Assembly (NCBI GenBank): GCA_900547005.1
Contig: URER01000037.1
Span: forward strand, 1 to 26,048
Source: an uncultured Prevotella sp.
GTDB lineage: Bacteria; Bacteroidota; Bacteroidia; Bacteroidales; Bacteroidaceae
DNA length: 26,048 nt
Direction of reading: 5' to 3'
The notes below the pieces were generated by a model. That model was not told the DNA's origin and did not search any database. It worked only from the letters and a program-made list of their open reading frames with translations. Of this stretch, positions 15,660 through 23,307 are shown in pieces (the first letter of the stretch is position 1; each line of letters starts with the position of its first letter). The position numbers were made by a program, and so were the translations under genes.

Positions 15660-16267
15660 GCAGACGGTTTATAGTTCTATTGATTGCCATTGTCGGCTTC
15701 TCGTTATGCTTACCTGCTCAGAAGAGACACGAAGATACCGAAAAACTCGGTATGGCACTCGAATATTTCTCGTCCGGGAAGTATCATGAGGCGCTGCTGC
15801 TGTTCCAGAAGTTGGACAAGAATTACAAACTGAACGCACGTTTCCGTGCATATATCGGCGTTTGCTATTACCATGAATGGGATTATAAAAAGGCTGTGGA
15901 ATACCTTGACGAGACTATTCCACAGCTCGAAGCCCTTGCTCCACACGAACGGAACGTATATTATTATGCCGATGCCGAGAGCCATTTTTATCTTGAGCAA
16001 TATGAACGCGCCATCCCTATGTACGAGCGTGTCGTTACCGTATGCTACGACAACGAGAAAGGGGATGCTTTTTACAGGCTCGGATTCTGCTATCTTTTCC
16101 TTGAGAACTGGGCAAACGCACACGACTATTTCCTATCGGCCGGACTGTATTACAGAAAATTCCGCAACACTCCCGACTTGCAAGCCCGGCTGAAACAAAT
16201 AGACAATATGGTGGCCGGATGCGAGAAGAAGCTCTTGGAGGAAGGAAAATTGAGGAGCGAAGATTGA
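15656..16267 (+). CDS. Exported TPR protein coupled to the M64 peptidase
   Basis: A 203-aa protein with a signal peptide (residues 1-21, VGFSLCLPAQ). TPR-like helix pairs follow from about 28 to 170: GMALEYFSSGKYHEALLLFQ, AYIGVCYYHEWDYKKAVEYL, AESHFYLEQYERAIPMYERV, and FYRLGFCYLFLENWANAHDY. There is no catalytic motif. TPR repeats are protein-binding scaffolds. The ATGA overlap with the peptidase and the matching export signal suggest it binds, folds or restrains the peptidase, but that is inference. Its stop is 4 nt from the stop of the convergent cytidine deaminase, with no terminator between them. Confidence 0.88.
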   Translation: MSRRFIVLLIAIVGFSLCLPAQKRHEDTEKLGMALEYFSSGKYHEALLLFQKLDKNYKLNARFRAYIGVCYYHEWDYKKAVEYLDETIPQLEALAPHERNVYYYADAESHFYLEQYERAIPMYERVVTVCYDNEKGDAFYRLGFCYLFLENWANAHDYFLSAGLYYRKFRNTPDLQARLKQIDNMVAGCEKKLLEEGKLRSED

Positions 16268-16271
16268 TTCA

Positions 16272-16757
16272 CTATTTTCCTTTCATACTTGCGTCTACAA
16301 AGCTCAAGGGCATCAAATCTTTCACAGTATCTACAATATAAACTCCGTTCTGTCCGTAAAGCAATATGCGCAACGGTCGTTTATATCTGTCTTCTATTTC
16401 GAGCATCACCTGTCTGCAAGAGCCGCAGGGCGTTATCGGCTCACTCAACAAACCGTTTTCATTCTTCGCAGCTATGGCTATTGCCGTTATCGGCTGCTCC
16501 GGATAATTAGCTTGCGCGGCAAAGATGGCTGTACGCTCGGCGCATAATGTAACGGGGAAGGCCGCATTTTCCTGATTAGCACCTTTCATCAATAGCCCGT
16601 TTTCAAGGCGCACAGCAGCCCCTACTCTGAAGTTACTGTACTTAGCGTATGCGTTGTTCGTGGCCTCAACAGCCATTTCTACCAACGGCCTGTCCTCTTC
16701 TGCCAACTCTTCAAAACGGCAGAATCGAATCTTTATATTTATATCTATCGTCTTCAT
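16272..16757 (-). CDS. cdd: Cytidine deaminase
   Basis: A 161-aa protein with the zinc site C72-A-E74 (TLCAERTA) and PCGSCRQ (C111, C114), and the substrate motif SNFRVGAA. It deaminates cytidine and deoxycytidine to uridine forms in pyrimidine salvage. The length suits the tetrameric class. It lies 34 nt downstream of the lipoprotein gene, so the two may share a transcript; no separate promoter was found. Confidence 0.95.
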   Translation of the reverse strand: MKTIDINIKIRFCRFEELAEEDRPLVEMAVEATNNAYAKYSNFRVGAAVRLENGLLMKGANQENAAFPVTLCAERTAIFAAQANYPEQPITAIAIAAKNENGLLSEPITPCGSCRQVMLEIEDRYKRPLRILLYGQNGVYIVDTVKDLMPLSFVDASMKGK

Positions 16758-16791
16758 AGCATATTAGATTTATTGATGTATTAATATGTTT

Positions 16792-18276
16792 CTATTCTTT
16801 CTCCTCAGAATCCTCCTCGGTAGCTTCATACTCGTATGCTCCGATATCGGGCTTATCATCACGGCGTATCCCCAAACGGTCATAAACGCTATATCCATCG
16901 TCAAGGACTGCTCCGGCATCTACCGCCTTCGACTTCTTAACGAGACGGAAATCATATTTTAGGTCATCGGTATCAATCATGCGGAAATTCTTCTCTCCGT
17001 CAGTAATCGTATCTTCGACATCCTCATATATAACATCGGTTAAATGCTCTGCCATCGTCTCATCTTCCGGCGTGCGCAACAGGCAATTATGGAAGCTATA
17101 CTCAGCTACGGCCTCATCGCTGAAGCCTCCGAATATCACATCATCGGCATATCCGGTAACGATAGAATTATAAACATCGAAGTGCAACAACGGATAAATC
17201 TTGCCATCGTACTGGTTTGTGAAGCGCAAAGCAGCCCCGCGGTTTGCGTCAAACGGATAGAACTGAGCCACGGTGCAGTGGCGCAAAATCACATCTCCGC
17301 CAAAGAAAGCCGCGCAATCATTGAGAGTATTAGTTATCTGTGAATTATACAGATCGATCTTACAGTTTGTCGCCATCAGCCCATAGCCTTGACAGTTGTG
17401 TATCTGAGAGTTATAGAGCTTTAGTTTTAGTTTTTCTACGTCTGCCGAATCGCACACTACGCCATTATATGTGCTATGAATATCCGTATAGTTCAGTTCG
17501 TTGTCGTATGACTTTTCATAGAAATGAATACCCTGCCACTGCCCCGGCACCCTATCGTATGGAAGATAATCGAACATCCTGTCGATACGGTCTCCACGCA
17601 AAACAACATTCGCCTCCGGCGTTCCGGCTGTTATCAATCGGCCATATACGTCCACGCCTGCGTTATTTGCGAAATATAATGTCGTGCCCGCCGCGATTGT
17701 CAGAGTGGCATTCTCCTCCACCTTGAGTCCGCCTCGAATCAGTATCGGCTTGGTACTTGCAATAGTGGAATCGCGACTCACCACCACATTATTATATATA
17801 TCAACGTCCCAAGAGTAGGCATTGAGATTCACTTTCTGCTCTACCCCACTCTCTAACGTGAATATCAAGTCGTCCTCAACAAGTGTCGGCTCGTCGCGGA
17901 GAGTCTTTACCGAAGTCAGTTCTACAAACACCCGTATGGAATCTTTGTTTCTTATCTCCACGTCATGCACCTGATAGCCGGATGTCTGACCGAGGTATTC
18001 TCCGTCTACATTCACACGGAATCCCGTCTGATTGCCCTTCTCCAAACGCACGGTAGTACAGCGTATGCCATCGCCGGAGTTGTTATAGACCCAAAAGGTC
18101 TTTGTAGCTGTAGGCACAGTAGAGAATATCGTATCAAGCCTTATCGTGTCCTTCGAAAATGTGAGCAAATTACTTGGCGATGTTGTAAAGGAGTCATCAT
18201 CATCGCATGACCAAAACAAAGCCACGCCTACAAACAGCAGAAAAACCGTATATAATGTATTAATTCTTTTTCTCAT
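16792..18276 (-). CDS. Surface-type lipoprotein with right-handed beta-helix region
   Basis: A 494-aa protein starting at 18276 (MRKRINTLYT); a start two codons earlier is equally possible. The signal peptide ends in a lipobox (ALFWSC, C24) followed directly by DDDD. Acidic residues after the lipid Cys act as a surface-export signal in Bacteroidetes lipoproteins. Residues 30-190 are a beta-rich N-terminal domain. Residues about 195-440 carry repeated short strands with Asn and Gly turns (VEENATLTIAAGTTLYF, LYNSQIHNCQGYGLMATNCK, LYNSQITN), a parallel beta-helix pattern. The C-terminus (DAGAVLDDGYSVYDRLG, then DIGAYEYE) is the ending seen in choice-of-anchor Q / beta-helix proteins. No catalytic residues can be assigned. 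The last residues are very acidic. Confidence 0.85.
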   Translation of the reverse strand: MRKRINTLYTVFLLFVGVALFWSCDDDDSFTTSPSNLLTFSKDTIRLDTIFSTVPTATKTFWVYNNSGDGIRCTTVRLEKGNQTGFRVNVDGEYLGQTSGYQVHDVEIRNKDSIRVFVELTSVKTLRDEPTLVEDDLIFTLESGVEQKVNLNAYSWDVDIYNNVVVSRDSTIASTKPILIRGGLKVEENATLTIAAGTTLYFANNAGVDVYGRLITAGTPEANVVLRGDRIDRMFDYLPYDRVPGQWQGIHFYEKSYDNELNYTDIHSTYNGVVCDSADVEKLKLKLYNSQIHNCQGYGLMATNCKIDLYNSQITNTLNDCAAFFGGDVILRHCTVAQFYPFDANRGAALRFTNQYDGKIYPLLHFDVYNSIVTGYADDVIFGGFSDEAVAEYSFHNCLLRTPEDETMAEHLTDVIYEDVEDTITDGEKNFRMIDTDDLKYDFRLVKKSKAVDAGAVLDDGYSVYDRLGIRRDDKPDIGAYEYEATEEDSEEKE

Positions 18277-18598
18277 AATCATATAACGGAAAAAATTACT
18301 TTCTATTGCATCGTTTCCGAAAGAGGAGAGATAAAAGAGGAGGGGTATAGGGAGCATATCATCATAAAGTATTGACAGAACTTTACTCATCAACTCTACC
18401 GCCAACTTTAGTGTCAAAAATCTTTACAATTATCACTCTCAGAATCGAGAATTTGCAAACAAGTTTTTCTTTGCTTGAAAATATCGCGAAATACGGCTTT
18501 CCAAGCCACATTAAGTTAAAAACCTGATAATCAGACGCTTATCTCGTTTTGAGGCAAAATTAGCCTTTTTATAAACCTAAATAGACCTCGTTGCATTG

Positions 18599-18659
18599 TA
18601 ACGGAGGCTCCGTTAGACTCCAACGGAGGCACTTTTGGCCTTCAACGAAGGCTCCGTTG
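18599..18659. repeat. Cluster of AACGGAG/CTCCGTT palindromes
   Basis: TAACGGAG-G-CTCCGTTA at 18599-18615 is a perfect 8+8 inverted repeat. CAACGGAG at 18621-18628 pairs with CTCCGTTG at 18652-18659, with a nested GCCTTC-aac-GAAGGC hairpin (18638-18652). GGCACTTTT at 18628-18636 is also the inverse of AAAAGTGCC at 18688-18696. Confidence 0.85.
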
Positions 18660-18795
18660 CACTCCAAAACAGCCTAAAACGCAGTCTAAAAGTGCCACTT
18701 TTGAAAGCTAATAAACGTTAAATTGCCCCAATTTACCATTTTTCGGCATTTTCGAGAACGTCTTTTTTTGATAAAAAACGACTCTGATTTTTTCT

Positions 18796-18810
18796 AACGG
18801 AGGCTCCGTT
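18796..18810. repeat. Further copy of the AACGGAGGCTCCGTT palindrome
   Basis: Fifteen bases identical to 18600-18614, about 180 bp away. It is followed by the degenerate GAATTTTGAATTAAGAATTT-type tract. Confidence 0.85.
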
Positions 18811-19125
18811 GGAATTTTGAATTAAGAATTTTGAGTTTGGAGTTTGGAGTTTTGAGGCAAAAAAAACAGTGAAAATGAGTAACGGGACCTATATTTAACA
18901 ATCGTTCACTCAAAAGAGTCAACTTCTCAACAGTGCGATTTTTGACCAAAAATCTTTACAAAACGAAGGGAATTATCGAAGTAAAAACCGCTCCAACCAC
19001 TGTCAAAAATCTTCATAAAATCCGACTGTCTTTCGACTAAGTTATAAAGAGCCAAAACTATATACTTACCTATTATCAACAAATCAATAGATTTCTACAG
19101 AGCATTATAAATAGTAAGGAGGGAT

Positions 19126-19165
19126 AAAAAGAAAATCGGGAAGCAGATTTCTCTACTTCCCGATT
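19126..19165 (-). terminator. Terminator of tRNA-Leu
   Basis: A 10-bp perfect stem, AATCGGGAAG (19134-19143) with CTTCCCGATT (19156-19165), followed on the minus strand by TTCTTTTTAT. It begins four bases past the tRNA end. Confidence 0.85.
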
Positions 19166-19168
19166 CAG

Positions 19169-19250
19169 TACCCAGACCCGGGATCGAACCGGGATGGATT
19201 GCTCCACTGGTGTTTGAGACCAGCGCGTCTACCGATTCCGCCATCTGGGC
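19169..19250 (-). tRNA. tRNA-Leu (CAA)
   Basis: An 82-nt cloverleaf read on the minus strand. The acceptor GCCCAGA pairs with TCTGGGT (G1-U72 wobble), with discriminator A at 19169. Anticodon CAA is the complement of 19214-19216, in loop CTCAAAC with stem CTGGT/ACCAG. A long variable arm (TGGAGCAATCCA) and T arm CCCGG-TTCGATC-CCGGG follow. CCA is not encoded. Confidence 0.96.
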
Positions 19251-19269
19251 TTGTCTTTTTAAGACGGTG

Positions 19270-19300
19270 CAAAGGTACAATTAAAAATTGAAACGACAAA
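19270..19300 (-). promoter_or_regulatory. tRNA-Leu promoter
   Basis: On the minus strand TTTG (complement of 19297-19300), a 19-nt spacer and TACCTTTG (complement of 19270-19277). Confidence 0.75.
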
Positions 19301-19614
19301 GTTTTAGACTAAAAAACTTCATAAACTTTTATTGCTGGCCGCTAAAAGTTTTATAAATTCAGCATGTTAACTGATATATACTTGAGCGGAACCGACGCTA
19401 TGCGAAGCTAATATCTATAATATTCGATTCTATCAGCAGAAATAATAATACGAATATTTATTAGTACAACTCTGCAATAACAAAATCGACAAGAATGATT
19501 AAAGGCGTGAAAGCTGTTAAAAAATTTCTAAAATCTTTGGGAATATCATAAGAAATAACTAACTTCGTAAAAAATAAGAATCTCAATTATAACACAATTT
19601 TAAATCTATACAAT
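19301..19614. other. AT-rich leader region of manC
   Basis: About 310 bp without a recognised gene. No full TAnnTTTG element was found; the nearest is AATCTTTG ending at 19540. An 18-codon frame (MIKGVKAVKKFLKSLGIS) runs 19495-19551 but has no supporting ribosome site or conservation that I can see. Confidence 0.6.
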
Positions 19615-20697
19615 ATGATAAATAACAATAACTATTGCATCATTCTTGCTGGAGGAAAAGGAAGAAGACTTTGGCCATATAGCCGTGAGAGCTATCCGAA
19701 ACAATTTATTGATTTTTTCGGTATAGGACGTACACAGTTACAACAGACTTTCGACCGCTTCTCAAAGATTGTACCACCGGAGAATATATATATATGCACT
19801 AACAAAAATTATAAGCATCTGGTAAAGGAACAACTACCCGATTTGCAGGAAAACCAAATTTTTGCAGAGCCAATATACAGGAATACTGCGCCAAGCGTGG
19901 CTTGGGCATGCTATAAAATCTCGAAAAAATGCAAAGATGCGAACATTATTATATGTCCATCAGATCAAGCTGTATTTAACGAAGAGGCTTTTAAAAACAA
20001 TGTATTGGAGGGCTTTAGGTTCGTAGAGAATAATGACGCGTTCATTATTATGGGTGTCCACCCTACCCGACCGGAACCAGGATATGGATATATACAGATA
20101 GGTGATGAAACGGATGTGAAGGATTTGTATAATATCCGGTCATTCACGGAAAAGCCTGAACGCGACTTTGCGAGAATATTCATGGAGAGTAAGGAGTTTT
20201 ATTGGAACACGGGTATATCACTGTCTAATATCCGAAATCTCATAACAAACCTTGAAAAGCTGCTTCCAAGCGTCATAAGGAATATCGCAGACAAGGATAT
20301 GACGGTAGAAGAGGAAGACAGATATATCGAGGAAAACTTCCCAAGATACCCCAACTTGTCCATCGACCGCAGCCTGTTAGAGAACGCCTCGCCGGTATAT
20401 GTCATGAACTGCGACTTCGGTTGGGCCGACTTAGGCACATGGCACTCAATATATGAAGCGATGAGCAAGACAGAAGGCGACAATGTAATAATTGACTCTA
20501 ACGTCATAATGGACGAGAGTTCTAACAATGTGATAAAGATTCCGAAAGACCATCTCGCCATTGTAAACGGTTTGGACGGATATATCGTGGCTGAAAAAGG
20601 GAATGTTCTGCTAATATGCAAGAAGGAAGACTCGTCAGCGTTAATTAGGAAATACGTGAACGAGGTACATATAAAATACGGAGATGAGTTCGTATAA
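19615..20697 (+). CDS. manC: Mannose-1-phosphate guanylyltransferase
   Basis: A 360-aa nucleotidyltransferase that makes GDP-mannose from mannose 1-phosphate and GTP, feeding GDP-fucose and surface glycan synthesis. The GTP-binding signature is LAGGKGRRLWPYSRESYPKQ (11-30). Other family motifs are EPIYRNTAPSVAWA, CPSDQAVF (the usual HVI.PSDH region), the metal/sugar-binding FTEKP, WNTGIS, and DFGWADLGTWHS near 270. It is a one-domain GMP type without the C-terminal isomerase domain of bifunctional enzymes. The gene stands alone; the phosphomannomutase-like gene at 12037 is a plausible pathway neighbour but is not linked. Confidence 0.94.
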   Translation: MINNNNYCIILAGGKGRRLWPYSRESYPKQFIDFFGIGRTQLQQTFDRFSKIVPPENIYICTNKNYKHLVKEQLPDLQENQIFAEPIYRNTAPSVAWACYKISKKCKDANIIICPSDQAVFNEEAFKNNVLEGFRFVENNDAFIIMGVHPTRPEPGYGYIQIGDETDVKDLYNIRSFTEKPERDFARIFMESKEFYWNTGISLSNIRNLITNLEKLLPSVIRNIADKDMTVEEEDRYIEENFPRYPNLSIDRSLLENASPVYVMNCDFGWADLGTWHSIYEAMSKTEGDNVIIDSNVIMDESSNNVIKIPKDHLAIVNGLDGYIVAEKGNVLLICKKEDSSALIRKYVNEVHIKYGDEFV

Positions 20698-20770
20698 TAT
20701 ATATAAGGTATAAATATTATATATATTAAGGTATAAAAAGCAACGATGTTTCTATAAACACCATAATAAA

Positions 20771-20813
20771 GATTGCCCCCGAAAAACTTCCATATAGCTT
20801 TTCGGGGGCAATC
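20771..20813. terminator. Shared terminator of manC and HIT gene
   Basis: A 15-bp perfect stem, GATTGCCCCCGAAAA (20771-20785) with TTTTCGGGGGCAATC (20799-20813), and a 13-nt loop. There is no long T tract on either side, but its place between convergent genes and the stem strength support the role. Confidence 0.75.
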
Positions 20814-20853
20814 TTACATAATAAGTTATAACACCAGTCTTCTATAAAACTTG

Positions 20854-21255
20854 TTACTTCACAGCCTTAAATTCCTCATATATCTTAGAGGAGATAGACT
20901 TAAACTCCTCTTCTGACAATTCTAATTTTGGTTTACGGAAATCCACATCAGCCTCGCTATTCATCGGTATAAGATGGATATGAGCATGGGGAACTTCAAG
21001 CCCTAAGACAATCTGGGCCACTTTCTTACATGAGAAAACACGCTTTATTGCCAATGCAACTTTCTTTGCAAAGAGTTGGAATGCTGCAAGTTCATCGTCT
21101 TCCATATCGAAAATATAGTCAACTTCGCGACGCGGGATAACTAATGTATGACCTTTTGCCACAGGATTTATATCGAGAAAAGCATAGAAATTCTCATTCT
21201 CGGCACACTTGTAACTTGGTATCTCACCGGCTGCTATCTTACTAAAGATATCCAT
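20854..21255 (-). CDS. HIT-family (histidine triad) hydrolase
   Basis: A 133-aa protein with the histidine triad HAHIHLIP (H90, H92, H94), where H92 would be the nucleophile. The N-terminal DIFSKIAAGEIPSYK and FLDINPVAKGHTLVIPRR motifs are typical of the HINT branch. These enzymes hydrolyse nucleoside phosphoramidates and aminoacyl adenylates in the cytoplasm. It lies 39 nt downstream of greA and probably shares its transcript. Physiological substrate unknown. Confidence 0.93.
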   Translation of the reverse strand: MDIFSKIAAGEIPSYKCAENENFYAFLDINPVAKGHTLVIPRREVDYIFDMEDDELAAFQLFAKKVALAIKRVFSCKKVAQIVLGLEVPHAHIHLIPMNSEADVDFRKPKLELSEEEFKSISSKIYEEFKAVK

Positions 21256-21294
21256 TTCCGTTTGTTTTTAAGTTTAAGATTACAATAAACAATA

Positions 21295-21759
21295 TTAAAT
21301 CGATATATTATCTATACGCAGCTTGATGGTTCCACGCGGTATTTTGATTTCCACAATGTCGCCTACTTTCTTGTTCAGCAATCCCTGTGCGATAGGAGTC
21401 TTTATTGAAATCTTGCCTTCGCGCAGATTAGCCTCGCTCTCACTGACTATTGTATAGTTCATCTTAGCGTTTGTAACCATATTAGTCATTTCTACTTTTG
21501 ACATGATCTGCACCGCATCCGTACTCAGACGAGACATATCCACAATCTTTGCCTCTGCGATTGTGAGCTTGATTTTATTTATTTTATCCTCCAAATGAGC
21601 TTGCGCTTCTTTAGCTGCATCATACTCTGAGTTTTCACTCAAATCACCTTTATCACGTGCTTCGGCAATAGCTGCTGATGCCTTAGGACGCTCTACAGAT
21701 TCTAGACGTTTTAATTCAGCCACGAGATTGTCGTAGCCCTCTTGTGACATATAAGCCAT
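21295..21759 (-). CDS. greA: Transcription elongation factor GreA
   Basis: A 154-aa protein with an N-terminal coiled coil (about 8-75) and a C-terminal globular domain. The coil tip DLSENSEYDAAK carries D39 and E42, the acidic pair that reaches the polymerase active site to trigger cleavage of backtracked RNA. C-terminal GDIVEIKIPRG is typical. The start follows a leader of about 110 nt from the promoter at 21877-21907. That leader contains a terminator-like hairpin (21802-21841), a possible attenuation point. The HIT gene follows. Confidence 0.96.
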   Translation of the reverse strand: MAYMSQEGYDNLVAELKRLESVERPKASAAIAEARDKGDLSENSEYDAAKEAQAHLEDKINKIKLTIAEAKIVDMSRLSTDAVQIMSKVEMTNMVTNAKMNYTIVSESEANLREGKISIKTPIAQGLLNKKVGDIVEIKIPRGTIKLRIDNISI

Positions 21760-21801
21760 AATTATTCAGTTTAAAAATTATTATCGTTTTTCTTAATATG
21801 C

Positions 21802-21841
21802 AAAAAAGAAATGAATTCCAACATCATAATGCCGGAATTCA
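21802..21841 (-). terminator. Terminator-like hairpin in the greA leader
   Basis: On the minus strand TGAATTCC (complement of 21834-21841) pairs with GGAATTCA (complement of 21812-21819) around a 14-nt loop. It is followed at once by TTTCTTTTTTG. It lies between the greA promoter and its ATG. No plus-strand gene ends here, since the neighbour at 22007 is divergent, so it can only act on the greA transcript, yielding an RNA of about 70 nt. Confidence 0.55.
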
Positions 21842-21876
21842 GTATCCCTTTCTACAGTATTGTATTATTACAATTG

Positions 21877-21907
21877 CAAAGATATGCAAAGTTTTCTGAT
21901 TGGCCAA
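21877..21907 (-). promoter_or_regulatory. greA promoter
   Basis: On the minus strand TTG (complement of 21905-21907), a 20-nt spacer, TATCTTTG (complement of 21877-21884). Start of transcription is expected near 21871. Confidence 0.75.
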
Positions 21908-21924
21908 TTTTTTAACACTAAAAG

Positions 21925-21955
21925 TTGTGTGTTGTAATTTTATTTAGTAATTTTG
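21925..21955 (+). promoter_or_regulatory. Promoter of the cysteine desulfidase/dsbD operon
   Basis: TTG at 21925-21927, a 20-nt spacer, TAATTTTG at 21948-21955. It is back to back with the greA promoter, with only 17 bp between the two -33 elements. The leader is about 45 nt. Confidence 0.7.
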
Positions 21956-22006
21956 CGTTTAATATCATATTAGCCTCTAATATAAAACTTATTACATACA
22001 TTAATT

Positions 22007-23296
22007 ATGCTTTCTAAAATCGAATACGAAGAGATTATAAAGCTCATAAAACAGCAAGTTGTTCCGGCAATAGGCTGCACAGAACCTATGGCTGTTGCAC
22101 TATGTGTGGCAAAAGCACGCCAGATTCTTGGAGCTCTGCCAGAGAAAATAGAAGTAAAACTCAGTGCCAACATTTTAAAGAATGCCATGGGAGTAGGTAT
22201 TCCAGGAACAGGAATGATTGGACTGCCCATAGCTATCGCACTCGGGGCCCTCATAGGGCGGCCAGATGAAGAACTTGAAGTTCTGATAGACTGCGACAAG
22301 AAGGCGGTAGAGAAAGGCAAACTATATATCGCTGAAAACAGAATAGATATTAAACTGGAAGAAGATGACCCGGATAAGTTGTATATAAATGTGATATGCC
22401 ATGCAGACGGGCATGAGGCTGAAGCAATAATAAAGGGTGCCCATACCAATTTCGTTTTATTGCGCAAAGACGATAAGATTCTCTTAAACAATAAATCGCA
22501 CGATAAGGAAACGGAAAATGAAGACGAAGTTTCGCTAACACTTCATAAGGTCTATGAGTTCGCCACTACGGCAGACATTGAAGACATTGATTTTATACTT
22601 GAAGCGAAACGGCTTAACGAAGCTGCTGCCGACAACGGATTGCATGAGAATTACGGTCATCAGTTGGGCAAGACAATGTGTTCCCCTCTCGGCAAGGGCA
22701 TAATGGGTAATTCTATATTCTCCGAAATTTTGTCTCGCACAAGTTGTGCCTGCGACGCGCGTATGGCAGGTGCCATGATTCCGGTAATGAGCAATAGCGG
22801 CAGCGGAAATCAAGGAATATGCACAACGATGCCCGTAGCTGTGTTTGCAGAGGAAAATCACAACACAGATGAAGAGTTGATACGAGCACTTATTTTAAGT
22901 AATCTCACCGCTATATATATAAAGCAGAATCTTGGTCCGCTATCGGCGCTATGCGGATGTGTCGTTGCTTCTACGGGCAGTTCATGCGGAATTACATATC
23001 TTATGGGCGGAACATACGAACAGATAAGTTATTCTGTGAAAAACATGATAGCAAATCTAACAGGAATGATATGCGACGGAGCAAAACCAAGCTGCGCATT
23101 GAAGCTCGCTACAGGAGTAAGTACGGCTATCATGAGCGCTATGCTCGCCATGCAGCACCGTCATGTAACATCAGTAGAGGGAATTATCGACGATGACGTA
23201 GACCAAAGCATACGCAACCTAACTGCTATTGGAAGTTTAGGAATGAACGAAACTGACCGTTTCGTACTTGATATAATGACTAATAAGAAAATTTAA
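22007..23296 (+). CDS. cyuA: L-cysteine desulfidase (CyuA/UPF0597, serine dehydratase alpha-like)
   Basis: A 429-aa protein. The N-terminal VVPAIGCTEPMAVAL holds the active-site Cys (C24). C316, C356 and C363 have the 40- and 7-residue spacing of the three 4Fe-4S ligands known from the archaeal enzyme. Other family motifs are VGIPGTGMIGLPIA and PVMSNSGSGNQGI. The enzyme breaks cysteine into pyruvate, ammonia and sulfide in the cytoplasm, which lowers toxic cysteine and can feed energy metabolism. Oxygen-labile iron-sulfur chemistry fits an anaerobe. dsbD starts 11 nt after its stop, so the two share an operon. No cysteine transporter is adjacent, unlike E. coli cyuAP. Confidence 0.9.
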   Translation: MLSKIEYEEIIKLIKQQVVPAIGCTEPMAVALCVAKARQILGALPEKIEVKLSANILKNAMGVGIPGTGMIGLPIAIALGALIGRPDEELEVLIDCDKKAVEKGKLYIAENRIDIKLEEDDPDKLYINVICHADGHEAEAIIKGAHTNFVLLRKDDKILLNNKSHDKETENEDEVSLTLHKVYEFATTADIEDIDFILEAKRLNEAAADNGLHENYGHQLGKTMCSPLGKGIMGNSIFSEILSRTSCACDARMAGAMIPVMSNSGSGNQGICTTMPVAVFAEENHNTDEELIRALILSNLTAIYIKQNLGPLSALCGCVVASTGSSCGITYLMGGTYEQISYSVKNMIANLTGMICDGAKPSCALKLATGVSTAIMSAMLAMQHRHVTSVEGIIDDDVDQSIRNLTAIGSLGMNETDRFVLDIMTNKKI

Positions 23297-23307
23297 AAAC
23301 AATAAAG

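Larger units (their letters stand above)
18414..19018 (+). repeat. Three dispersed copies of a CAAAAATCTT repeat
   Basis: TCAAAAATCTTTACAA at 18414-18429, CCAAAAATCTTTACAA at 18946-18961 and TGTCAAAAATCTTCATAA at 19001-19018. All have the same orientation within 600 bp. Confidence 0.6.
18277..19125. other. Long gene-free spacer with repeats
   Basis: About 850 bp with no credible gene on either strand. It holds palindromic AACGGAG/CTCCGTT elements (18599-18811), three copies of a CAAAAATCTT repeat, and a degenerate GAATTTTGAATT / GAGTTTGGA tract at 18811-18856. There is one possible minus-strand -7 element (TAATTTTG, complement of 18555-18562) that would give the lipoprotein a leader of about 270 nt. 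Confidence 0.8.

Noticed and set aside
6679..19250. G1-U72 wobble at the acceptor end of both tRNA-Glu and tRNA-Leu
   Set aside because: I recall similar ends in other Bacteroidetes tRNAs, so this is probably normal for the group rather than a defect.
19095..19280. 61-aa minus-strand frame over tRNA-Leu
   Set aside because: It translates the tRNA itself and its terminator; such frames are spurious.
20693..20740. AT-rich near-repeat (ATATATATAAGGTATAAA twice) after manC
   Set aside because: Low-complexity AT sequence in a 3' spacer; too short and simple to assign a role.
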